Shown in pieces: positions 15,589-22,935 of a stretch of 22,935 nucleotides of DNA. The notes under the pieces were generated by a model. It was not told where the DNA came from and did no database searches. It worked only from the letters and a program-made list of their open reading frames with translations. How positions within the stretch are numbered: position 1 is the stretch's first letter; each line of letters starts with the position of its first letter. The stretch spans positions 1 to 22,935 of IMG/VR virus record IMGVR_UViG_3300030101_004709. The stretch is one strand, 5' to 3'. The stretch is from a virus. The position numbers and the translations under genes are program-made.

Positions 15589-15599
15589 TTTAATCTAAT
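15589..15599 (+). promoter_or_regulatory. Leader motif TTTAATCTAAT, copy 3
   Basis: The same 11 bases (14 with the left extension AAA shared with copy 2), running into ATG 15598. No TAnnTTTG element lies between the terminator and this motif, so the gene may rely on read-through or on a promoter type that includes this motif. Confidence 0.5.
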
Positions 15600-16347
15600 G
15601 AATAAGTCTAAATACGTAGATAGAATCTACAAACTTACACGTGATAACGCTCCGTTATCATTAATACTAGCCTCTAGACACACGCAGAGGTATCCTTTAC
15701 TTCATTTCGATGAAAAAACAGGAACAAATAAATCTTTAAGATATGCACGAAATCAAAATTCCCCATTTATGGAGGAACAAGATGGTAATGCCATATTAGA
15801 ACCTATCGTATTTGAAAATGGATTTTTGACAGTACGTAAAGAAAACCAAAATCTACAAAAGTTTTTGGCCTTACATCCTGGTAACGGTAGGACATTTGTT
15901 GAGGTTGATAAAAATAAAGATGCGCAAAATAAAGTAGATGCTCTAAATCAAGAAGTTGATGCTCTTATTGAAGCAAGACAATTATCTATTGATCAAGTTG
16001 TAAACATGTCAAGGGTTTTATTTAATAAAAATGTAAGCAAGATGACAACGGCTGAATTAAAAAGAGATTTATTAGTCTTTGCTAAAAACAATCCTAAGAA
16101 TTTTTTATCGATATTGAAAGACCCAATGTTGCAACTTAACGCAACTGTGCAATCCTTTTTTGATAGTAATTTATTGACTTTACGAAACGGAGATAGAGAA
16201 ATATGGTTCAATACACCGACAAACAAAAAGAAAATGTTAAATGTGCCGTATGGTGAAGACCCCTTGCACATGGCTGTATCATTTTTTCAATCCGATGACG
16301 GTGTGGAATTATTAAAGCACTTAAAAAAGTTAACTGAAAATTTGTAA
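15598..16347 (+). CDS. Protein of unknown function between capsid and connector genes
   Basis: A 249-residue protein starting at ATG 15598 right on the leader motif. The N-terminal part (residues about 35-105) has a dense, conserved-looking stretch: LHFDEKTGTNKSLRYARNQN, EEQDGNAILEPIVFENGFLT, NLQKFLALHPGNGRTFVEVD. A charged helix follows (106-135), and then a helical C-terminal half with MTTAELKRDLLVFAKNNPKN, FLSILKDPMLQLNATVQSFF and MAVSFFQSDDGVELLKHL. I have seen similar proteins in structural clusters of marine phages but do not know a function. Position suggests a head-completion, capsid auxiliary or ejection protein. It is the only gene between two terminators, so it may have its own expression level. 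No membrane segment or signal peptide is present. Confidence 0.7.
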   Translation: MNKSKYVDRIYKLTRDNAPLSLILASRHTQRYPLLHFDEKTGTNKSLRYARNQNSPFMEEQDGNAILEPIVFENGFLTVRKENQNLQKFLALHPGNGRTFVEVDKNKDAQNKVDALNQEVDALIEARQLSIDQVVNMSRVLFNKNVSKMTTAELKRDLLVFAKNNPKNFLSILKDPMLQLNATVQSFFDSNLLTLRNGDREIWFNTPTNKKKMLNVPYGEDPLHMAVSFFQSDDGVELLKHLKKLTENL

Positions 16348-16397
16348 CTTAGTATATAATAAGATACCTTTTTTCATAATTTTAATATGGTTTGAAC

Positions 16398-16429
16398 AAG
16401 GCACCCATTTTAGGGTGTCTTTTTTTTTT
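16398..16429 (+). terminator. Rho-independent terminator before the connector genes
   Basis: A stem of about 9 bp (AAGGCACCC at 16398-16406 with GGGTGTCTT at 16413-16421, one G-T wobble) has loop ATTTTA and is followed by an unbroken T run to 16429. It ends the unknown-function gene and abuts the next promoter element. The stem-loop lies inside an upstream extension of the next reading frame, which is one reason to reject the longer start. Confidence 0.85.
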
Positions 16430-16432
16430 AAC

Positions 16433-16440
16433 TATCTTTG
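16433..16440 (+). promoter_or_regulatory. Bacteroidota-type -7 promoter element for connector-nozzle unit
   Basis: TATCTTTG matches TAnnTTTG exactly, 14 bases before ATG 16455 and just after the terminator T run. No TTTG -33 element is seen; that region is occupied by the terminator hairpin. Confidence 0.55.
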
Positions 16441-16454
16441 TTAAAATATTAATA

Positions 16455-17186
16455 ATGATTAATTCCGTAAGAAATACTGTCTTAGCTATTCTTAATAAAA
16501 ATAACTACGGTTATATATCGCCATCTGATTTTAATTTATTCGCAAAACAAGCTCAGCTAGATATATTTGACGATTATTTTTATCAATACAATCAATTGAT
16601 TAATCAAGAAAATGCAAGATTAGTTGGCACAGGATACGCTGATATTAGAAAAGGTTACGAAGAGGTAATTGATTTATTCTCAGAAACTAAAACATTAACA
16701 CAAAGCACGCTCAACCAATATTTTTTACCCTCGCAATCTACAACAGGTGATGATTATTATTTAATTAATAAGGTGTTGTGTTTCAGTGGTGGTATATTTC
16801 AAGGAGAGGCGGAAAAAGTTTCAAATAGCCAAATTACACTTTTAAACAATTCAATGTTAACAAGTCCATCTTTGGGATTTCCTGCATATAGTTTACAAGG
16901 AAATTTGATGACTGTATTTCCTGCACAATATAATGGTGCAAGCGATATACAAGCTCAATATATAAGGTATCCAAAAGCGCCTAATTGGACATTTATTACA
17001 GTAAGTGATGGTGCACCTGCTTTTAATCAAAGTGCAGCAGATTTTCAAGACTTTGAGTTATCTCCAGATGATGAAACCTCTTTAGTATTTAAAATATTAC
17101 AATATGCAGGTATGTCCATTCGGGAAATACAAGCTGCACAATTTGGTGCCGAGCAAGAAATAATGGAAGAACAAAAAGAAAATTAA
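16455..17186 (+). CDS. Candidate head-tail connector (ring) protein 1
   Basis: I start at ATG 16455 (MINSVRNTVLAILNKNNYGY), giving 243 residues. A longer frame from TTG 16392 would begin inside the terminator and upstream of the promoter element. The N-terminus is helical (AILNKNNYGYISPSDFNLFA, KQAQLDIFDDYFYQYNQLIN). A mixed middle follows with ILQYAGMSIREIQAAQFGAE near the C-terminus and a short acidic tail. The order after capsid, and before a P22 gp4 / T7 gp11-like candidate and a nozzle-like protein, suggests a connector ring that docks on the portal. The SPSDFN...A...Q...F.dyfy pattern recurs, from memory, in proteins at this position in marine phages. No single diagnostic motif. It overlaps the next gene by one base (TAATG). 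Confidence 0.55.
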   Translation: MINSVRNTVLAILNKNNYGYISPSDFNLFAKQAQLDIFDDYFYQYNQLINQENARLVGTGYADIRKGYEEVIDLFSETKTLTQSTLNQYFLPSQSTTGDDYYLINKVLCFSGGIFQGEAEKVSNSQITLLNNSMLTSPSLGFPAYSLQGNLMTVFPAQYNGASDIQAQYIRYPKAPNWTFITVSDGAPAFNQSAADFQDFELSPDDETSLVFKILQYAGMSIREIQAAQFGAEQEIMEEQKEN

Positions 17187-18109
17187 TGGCTTACTTATCA
17201 CAATTTCAATATTACGAAAACGCAGGAGCAATCCCTACAAATGCAAATTGGGGATCATATCAATATGTTTCCCTAAAAGATATAGTAACAAATTTTTTGT
17301 TAATGTATCAAGGTAATCATGCTTTGGTAAACAATGTAAATAGATTCAAAATATTATTTCATGCTAAAAGATCCATACAAGAACTTAATTATGATGCCTT
17401 CAAAGAAATAAAAGCTTTGGAGTTAAAAGTATTTGATAATCTTGTATTTACCCTCCCTTCTGACTATGTGAATTGGATACGATTATCTTTATATAAAGAC
17501 GGTTATCTAAGACCCCTTACTGAAAATATTCAAGTGAATTCGGCACAAGCTTATTTACAAAGTTCTACAGGATCATTAAGTTTTAATGCGGATGGTTCAG
17601 TAGTTACAGCTGAATCCAAACTAGACCAACAGCGCATATCAGGACAACAAGAAAGTATATATTTAAATCAAAACAACTCAAACACAACAATAAGTGATCC
17701 AAGCGCATATGACCCATATGAGTTAAAAGATTATAATATAGGGGCTAGATATGGTTTAAATACCGAGACTGCCAACTTTAATCCTACATTTCGTATAGAT
17801 AAAAAAGCTGGCGTAATAAATTTTGACTCTACTATGGCTAATGAACTTTGTGTACTTGAATATATTAGTGACGGTATGGAAGGGGGCGATGATTCGAAAG
17901 TAAGTGTCAATAAACTATTTGAGCAGTACATATATGCAGCTATAAAATATGAATTATTAAATAATAAATTTGGCGTACAAGAATACATAGTCAACAGAGC
18001 AAGAAAAGACAAATCAGCATTATTAAGAAATGCAAAAATAAGAATGAGTAACATTCACCCTGGTAGACTATTAATGAATATCCGTGGTGAAAACAAGTGG
18101 ATAAAATAA
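17186..18109 (+). CDS. Candidate head-tail adaptor / ring protein 2 (gp4/gp11-like position)
   Basis: A 307-residue protein, with ATG 17186 sharing a base with the upstream stop. Landmarks are YVSLKDIVTNFLLMYQGNHA (about 27-46), HAKRSIQELNYDAFKEIKAL (about 56-75), LPSDYVNWIRLSLYKDGYLR (about 90-109), VINFDSTMANELCVLEYISD and a helical C-terminus (KLFEQYIYAAIKYELLNNKF, RARKDKSALLRNAKIRMSNI). The arrangement of an N-terminal helical bundle, a beta segment opening with LP-x-DY-x-x-W, an F-D-S...V...Y-x-S-D strand, and a long C-terminal helix near a portal matches what is known of podovirus adaptor rings (T7 gp11, P22 gp4 and crAss-like ring proteins). The link is by architecture and position, not sequence identity. 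Confidence 0.6.
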   Translation: MAYLSQFQYYENAGAIPTNANWGSYQYVSLKDIVTNFLLMYQGNHALVNNVNRFKILFHAKRSIQELNYDAFKEIKALELKVFDNLVFTLPSDYVNWIRLSLYKDGYLRPLTENIQVNSAQAYLQSSTGSLSFNADGSVVTAESKLDQQRISGQQESIYLNQNNSNTTISDPSAYDPYELKDYNIGARYGLNTETANFNPTFRIDKKAGVINFDSTMANELCVLEYISDGMEGGDDSKVSVNKLFEQYIYAAIKYELLNNKFGVQEYIVNRARKDKSALLRNAKIRMSNIHPGRLLMNIRGENKWIK

Positions 18110-18110
18110 G

Positions 18111-21100
18111 ATGCCAAACACTCAAAGAAATTTTGTAAGAGGTAGAATGAACAAGTCTCTTGACGAGAGACTAGTGCCTAATGGTGAGTATATAGATGCA
18201 CTTAACGTTAGACTAGGTTCAACTGAAGCATCAGAAATAGGAGCTGTAGAAAATTCAAAAGGTAATACGCAGTTAACAACCTTACAATATGAAGAAACGG
18301 GCAGTGATGAGGCAACAACATTTCTTAGTGCAGACGCAAAGTGTATAGGTACTTTTCAAGACGGTCAAAATAACAGAATATATTGGTTTGTTCATGACCC
18401 AAATTTTTCCAAAGGTCTTACTAAAAAACTAGATTTAATAGTATCTCTCAACCCAACCACCAACAACTTAAATTATCATGTTGTTAGTATTGATGATGGC
18501 ACTGGTGTAAATACCACTTTAAACTTCAATAGCACAAATTTAATAACATCTGTCAATAAAATAGAAGATTTACTTTTTTTTACAGATAATGTAAATCCAC
18601 CTAGAGTTATCAACGTACAAACTAATTACCCAAACCCTGAATTCAATCAAGATTTGATTACAGCTGAAGAGTTACTTGTCATTAAAAAACCACCTACAGC
18701 ATCACCACAACTTTCTTTTAAATTTAAAACAAATCCCTTAGGTGATGATTTTTTATCTGATAGATTTATATGTTTTGCTTACAGGTATCAATATGCTAAC
18801 GGAGAATTTTCTGCAACTTCACAGTGGACGCAACCTGCTTTTGACCCAGGCATATATGATTATAACTTTTCTACAAACACTAACGAGGGGATGATTAACA
18901 CTATAAGTGGTGTTGATATCGTTTTTAATAGTGGTAGTCCACTTGTAAAAGCTATTCAGCTATTATATAAAGAAAACGTAAGTAATGTAATAAAAATTAT
19001 AGATAAGTTAGATAAGAATTTATTAGGTTATGCAGACAACACAGATTATAGTTTTGCATTTAACAACAGTAAAATATTTACTGTCTTGCCTGAATCAGAG
19101 CTATTAAGGTTATATGATAATGTACCTTTACGTGCTGTGGCTCAAACCATTATGGGCAATCGTTTGGTTTATGGAAATTACTATGAAGGCTACGATCTTA
19201 AAGATTTATATAATAATCCTGTACAACAACAATATACGACTCAGTTAGTTGAAACTGAAATAACAAATATAAACCTTGAAACTTCAACTATTGCAGGCAC
19301 ATATACTTATGGTGCTTCGAAAACAATAGCAAACTCTGTTTTGCAAGTAGAGCTAGGTGCGCTTAATCAATTCACACAATTGATTGCGGGGGTATCTTTA
19401 AACTTTACATTTGTTTTTGAACATTCAGAATATGATCCAACAGCGAGTCAACCAACAACAACTACACAAAACGTTGAACTTCAGTTTTCTTACACACTTC
19501 CTAGAGACTATACATCTGTATTTGACTTAGTAGCTGATAGTGAATTTCAAGAAGCAATAGGTACAAGCGGAAACATAAAACCTGTTTATGATGCAGCGGG
19601 TGCTAATTCTTGTACTGGATTTACATTGACAGATAACTTTAATTGTTTAGTGCCAACAACACAAACAACAAGCACAGGTACAGTTACTAAGTATGCAAGT
19701 GGAATAACCTCAAGCACTACAGCTGCAGGTGAACCTATTGCAATTGTTGGTAATGTACCCGCTTCAACAGCCATTAAGTTGCAACTACCCGCAATGAGAT
19801 ACGTTACAGATCCTGCGAGTCCAACAGGTGGGTTTTATGAATATTATAAAATTGTTTCATCTGAAGCTACTTACAGTTCAGTAAGTACACCAAAAAGCTT
19901 ACATAGTAACAGAGGATATGAAGTTGGTATAGTTTATATGGATGAATTTTTAAGATCCTCAACTGCACTTACAAGCACTAATAATACAGTGTATATACCA
20001 TGTAGAAACTCTAGACAACAAAACGAAATACAAGTAACCATACCATGGGGGCAACGAGCACCGTTTTGGGCAAAATTTTATAAGTTTTGTATCAAGCCAG
20101 ATAAAGGAACTTATGAAACAATATACGCTGAAACATATTTCAAAGACCCAAATAGCAACTCTGTATACTTTTTGTTGGAAGGCGAAAATGCTGCAAAAGT
20201 AGAATCAGGTCAAAGGTTAGTAGTTAAAAGAGATAGTGGTGGAGCAGTTGAACAATGTGTAGTTGCTACTGTAATAGAAAAGGCAAGTCAAGACGCTAAC
20301 TTCCTACAAATAGAAAACCCATTCAATACGGGCACAGACCCCACCGCAGAGGGATATTATTTACCTGTACCATCTGGTGCATATGCTGAAATAGTGCCCT
20401 CAGGATTTAATATATCTGTAGATCAATCGGTAGGACAAAACTTTGTAGCTTACCCAGCGGTGCGTACTACTTTTCCCGCCAACAACACTACACGAGGTTA
20501 TCCTGTTGGTAGAGCAAGAGTAAACATCTTGAATCCAAACCCCGAGTTTGCTACGGTAACACCGACTGAATATAAATATAAGGACTATACTATACCTGTA
20601 AATAGTAAAATTAATATACGAATATTTCAAAACAGGGAAGGGGGTAATAGAAAAAATGGCAAAGGTTGCGAGTTTCGTAGAAACTTGTATGAATCACCTG
20701 ACTTATTCGCAAGTGATAATTACGACGACTTTAAACAGTGGTTTGATGGTGATAATATAGCTAATAAAATAATATCAAATAGTGTGCCTGAAGTTGGTGG
20801 AGGTGGTACAGTAAATAATGTTTACAATAATACAATTCTAACAGGCGCAGCGACTGAACCTGAAGAACAGATAAAACGATCAAATCAAAATCCATATATT
20901 GATGTCGCTGTTGGTACTAACTATTATCAATTTTATAGATCTGATCCATCGTTAGGTGGTGATAACTCATTTTGGTTTCTTGCCACAGGAACTCTTAGTT
21001 GCAAAAGTGCTTTAGGTATTGGAGGTCAATCCTCGAATGTTGAAATAGAAATTACAGTAGAAAGAGCAAATCAAGCGGGTGTTGTTGTTTTTGAAACTGA

Positions 21101-22935
21101 ACCTTCGGATGCTGCACCTGATATATGGTTTGAAAATGAATTGTCTTTTCCAATTAATGACAATGGTGAACATCAGGGTAACTTACAAAACCAAAACATA
21201 CAAACACAAACTCCTGCTATAATAGAAACAAACTTTTTTGATTGTTTTTCTTTTGGTAATGGAGTGGAAAGCTATAGAGTTAGAGACTCAATAAAAGGTG
21301 AGCAATTTACTTATGGTAATAGAGTAACAACAACCGCAGGACAAGACTATAAAGAGGTGCATAGATTTGCAGACCTTACCTACAGTGGTGTTTTTAATGA
21401 CGAAACAAATGTCAATAAGTTAAACGAATTTAATTTAGGTTTATTAAATTTTAAAAACTTAGAAGAGGCTTTTGCTTCTGTACAAAAACTTTTTGCTCGG
21501 GAAACTGATATATTAGTTCTGCAAGAAGATAGAATTTCATACGTATTAGCAGGTAAAGATTTATTGTCAGACGCAGGAGGAGGTGGTGCATTGACATCTG
21601 TACCTCAAGTATTGGGGCAACAAATAGCTAGACTTGAAGAGTATGGTATAAGTAGAAACCCTGAAAGTTTCGCAGTATTTGGACCAGATAAATTTTTCAC
21701 AGACGAGCAAAGGGGTGCAGTTCTACAACTTAAAGGAGGTGCATACAATAATGAATCACTAACGGTTATATCAGAGTTTGGTATGCGACCGTACTTTAGA
21801 GATCTATTTCACAGTACATATGATCAACAAAAAATTGGAGGGTTTGACCCATACATGAATGAATATGTTTTATCATCTAACGGGAATAAACTACCGTTTG
21901 TAGGTGATTGTGATTTTTGTGGCACGAGCAGAGACATACAACTTCAACCAAATGTATCTTTTACATATTGTGTTAACGTAACCCAAGAGGTTGGTACTGT
22001 AAATATTGACTATGTTTTGCCAAGTGGTGGGAACAACAATATAGTTACGGAAGACGGTACAGGCACTAGTAATGAAATATTAACAACCGAAACAAATTCT
22101 ACCGCTTCAAGTGGCGGAAATATTGTAACCGAAGACGCTACCTCAAATAATAATTATACCATTACAGCACTTTACAACGGTAATTCATTTACTACAGGCC
22201 CCGTTAGTATTAGTGGTACTTTACAAATTGACAAAAATTCTGTTTATGCGGACATAATAGCAATAACCGTTTCATCAGATGCAATAACAACTGATGCCAT
22301 TGAAATAACAACTTTTTGTCCTGAGCCTGATCAAATTACCATCTTCCAAGTTTCAATAACAAGCAATCAAGATCGAGGTAAATTTATACATAATGAATAT
22401 AGATGGACAGATGGTTTATTTATATCTCCTTTACATTCAGAGCTCGTGGAATTTGCTTCAGGCACTCAATATCCATTGTTATCACAGTTTACAGAACTTA
22501 CAGGATCGCAAGGCGCAGGAGTCATTCCAGATGACGGAGCAGAAATTACTATAATTAGTAACAAGTTGGACTTTGATGATTTTGAGTTTGACGCATCCAA
22601 AAATAACTTTAGATATTTAAGGACAAGCACATTCTATGGTAAAACTCTAACTGATTTGTCAGCTCTTCTAGCTGCTTCAGCTACAGCAACACCTATTAGC
22701 ACAAGATTTGATCCACAATTTTCAGCACAATTTAATATGCCTGCAGGCACATCGGCAGATAAAAACTTGTACTTAATATGGGATTATAGAAAATCTACAC
22801 AAGTTCAGTTATGCTATTCAAATATAGATGCCACAGATGCATGTTGTACATGTGCAGTAGAACCGACCCCAACATCGACTTTAACTCCAACACCAACTCC
22901 AACTATATGTCATCAATATACATTGGAAGTTCCTG
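18111..22935 (+). CDS. Giant nozzle / tail-hub-like protein, 5' part (1608 codons in window)
   Basis: ATG 18111, one base after the upstream stop, opens a frame with no stop to the window end. I read it codon by codon: 1608 complete codons. It begins MPNTQRNFVRGRMNKSLDER, then LVPNGEYIDALNVRLGST and IGAVENSKGN. This resembles the first blade of beta-propeller tail hub proteins such as P22 gp10, T7 gp12 and the crAss-like muzzle; that link is inference. It is rich in Thr/Asn beta sequence and contains RIYWFVHDP, LLFFTDNVNPPRVIN (propeller-like), ILVLQEDRISYVLAGKDLL and GMRPYFRDLFH. Near the window end come a Cys cluster (Cys1578, 1579, 1581), a Pro-Thr linker (1585-1598) and the start of another domain (ICHQYTLEVP). 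It would cap the connector and gate DNA exit. The size, above 1600 residues, exceeds T7 gp12 about twofold. Confidence 0.68.
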   Translation, partial: MPNTQRNFVRGRMNKSLDERLVPNGEYIDALNVRLGSTEASEIGAVENSKGNTQLTTLQYEETGSDEATTFLSADAKCIGTFQDGQNNRIYWFVHDPNFSKGLTKKLDLIVSLNPTTNNLNYHVVSIDDGTGVNTTLNFNSTNLITSVNKIEDLLFFTDNVNPPRVINVQTNYPNPEFNQDLITAEELLVIKKPPTASPQLSFKFKTNPLGDDFLSDRFICFAYRYQYANGEFSATSQWTQPAFDPGIYDYNFSTNTNEGMINTISGVDIVFNSGSPLVKAIQLLYKENVSNVIKIIDKLDKNLLGYADNTDYSFAFNNSKIFTVLPESELLRLYDNVPLRAVAQTIMGNRLVYGNYYEGYDLKDLYNNPVQQQYTTQLVETEITNINLETSTIAGTYTYGASKTIANSVLQVELGALNQFTQLIAGVSLNFTFVFEHSEYDPTASQPTTTTQNVELQFSYTLPRDYTSVFDLVADSEFQEAIGTSGNIKPVYDAAGANSCTGFTLTDNFNCLVPTTQTTSTGTVTKYASGITSSTTAAGEPIAIVGNVPASTAIKLQLPAMRYVTDPASPTGGFYEYYKIVSSEATYSSVSTPKSLHSNRGYEVGIVYMDEFLRSSTALTSTNNTVYIPCRNSRQQNEIQVTIPWGQRAPFWAKFYKFCIKPDKGTYETIYAETYFKDPNSNSVYFLLEGENAAKVESGQRLVVKRDSGGAVEQCVVATVIEKASQDANFLQIENPFNTGTDPTAEGYYLPVPSGAYAEIVPSGFNISVDQSVGQNFVAYPAVRTTFPANNTTRGYPVGRARVNILNPNPEFATVTPTEYKYKDYTIPVNSKINIRIFQNREGGNRKNGKGCEFRRNLYESPDLFASDNYDDFKQWFDGDNIANKIISNSVPEVGGGGTVNNVYNNTILTGAATEPEEQIKRSNQNPYIDVAVGTNYYQFYRSDPSLGGDNSFWFLATGTLSCKSALGIGGQSSNVEIEITVERANQAGVVVFETEPSDAAPDIWFENELSFPINDNGEHQGNLQNQNIQTQTPAIIETNFFDCFSFGNGVESYRVRDSIKGEQFTYGNRVTTTAGQDYKEVHRFADLTYSGVFNDETNVNKLNEFNLGLLNFKNLEEAFASVQKLFARETDILVLQEDRISYVLAGKDLLSDAGGGGALTSVPQVLGQQIARLEEYGISRNPESFAVFGPDKFFTDEQRGAVLQLKGGAYNNESLTVISEFGMRPYFRDLFHSTYDQQKIGGFDPYMNEYVLSSNGNKLPFVGDCDFCGTSRDIQLQPNVSFTYCVNVTQEVGTVNIDYVLPSGGNNNIVTEDGTGTSNEILTTETNSTASSGGNIVTEDATSNNNYTITALYNGNSFTTGPVSISGTLQIDKNSVYADIIAITVSSDAITTDAIEITTFCPEPDQITIFQVSITSNQDRGKFIHNEYRWTDGLFISPLHSELVEFASGTQYPLLSQFTELTGSQGAGVIPDDGAEITIISNKLDFDDFEFDASKNNFRYLRTSTFYGKTLTDLSALLAASATATPISTRFDPQFSAQFNMPAGTSADKNLYLIWDYRKSTQVQLCYSNIDATDACCTCAVEPTPTSTLTPTPTPTICHQYTLEVP
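22863..22904 (+). repeat. Pro-Thr-rich linker in coding sequence
   Basis: Residues 1585-1598 of the giant protein read PTPTSTLTPTPTPT, a flexible rod-like linker. It separates the main body, ending in a Cys-rich patch, from a C-terminal extension that begins at the window edge. Confidence 0.75.

Noticed and set aside
16392-16454. Upstream extension of the connector frame (TTG start, hydrophobic lead)
   Set aside because: It passes through a rho-independent terminator hairpin and T run and precedes the promoter element. The apparent hydrophobic leader comes from the T-rich DNA, so it is not a signal peptide.
1-22935. CRISPR array, tRNA genes, insertion sequences or attachment sites
   Set aside because: No regularly spaced direct repeats, cloverleaf sequences, transposase genes or inverted terminal repeats were seen; the non-coding gaps are all about 110 bases or shorter.

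Overview
This window is a piece of a tailed bacteriophage genome, AT-rich and almost entirely coding, with every supported gene on the + strand. No host genes, tRNAs, integrase, insertion sequence or CRISPR were seen. Three things suggest a phage of Bacteroidota, probably marine: -7 promoter elements of the Bacteroidota form TAnnTTTG lie ahead of genes; starts lack Shine-Dalgarno sequences and sit in A/T-rich contexts with A at -3 (repeated AAATTATG); and the fibre proteins carry modules typical of marine virome contigs. The host call is inference. The head-to-nozzle gene order, with no tape measure or long tail tube gene seen, points to a short-tailed (podovirus-like) virion.

Layout. (1) 1-5501: four consecutive fibre or receptor-binding genes: a Gly-rich protein cut by the window start, a coiled-coil protein with W-rich C-terminal repeats, a LamG-type fibre, and a 960-residue multidomain fibre. 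(2) 5513-7079: a lysis-like cassette of tightly overlapping small genes: an N-terminally anchored coiled-coil protein, a possible 24-aa peptide, a 52-aa membrane protein, an M15 peptidase endolysin, a two-helix holin and a 45-aa basic protein. (3) 7117-12835: a coupled operon of a 74-aa unknown protein, a GroES-like two-domain protein, a candidate small terminase, the large terminase and the portal. (4) 12884-15536: candidate scaffold and major capsid protein, with a promoter element in front and a strong terminator behind. (5) 15598-16347: a protein of unknown function between two terminators. (6) 16455-22935: two candidate head-tail connector proteins and a giant nozzle-like protein that runs off the window end.

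Together these genes package DNA (terminases, portal), build the capsid (scaffold, capsid protein), close it and form a short tail (connectors, nozzle), bind the host (fibres) and lyse it (holin, peptidase, accessory membrane proteins). No complete new defence or anti-defence system is visible. The most unusual points are the phage-encoded GroES-like double-barrel protein, a LamG domain splitting the second copy of a fibre repeat, a chain of overlapping micro-genes in the lysis cassette, an 11-base leader motif repeated before three operon-head genes, and the Pro-Thr-linked extension of the nozzle-like protein.
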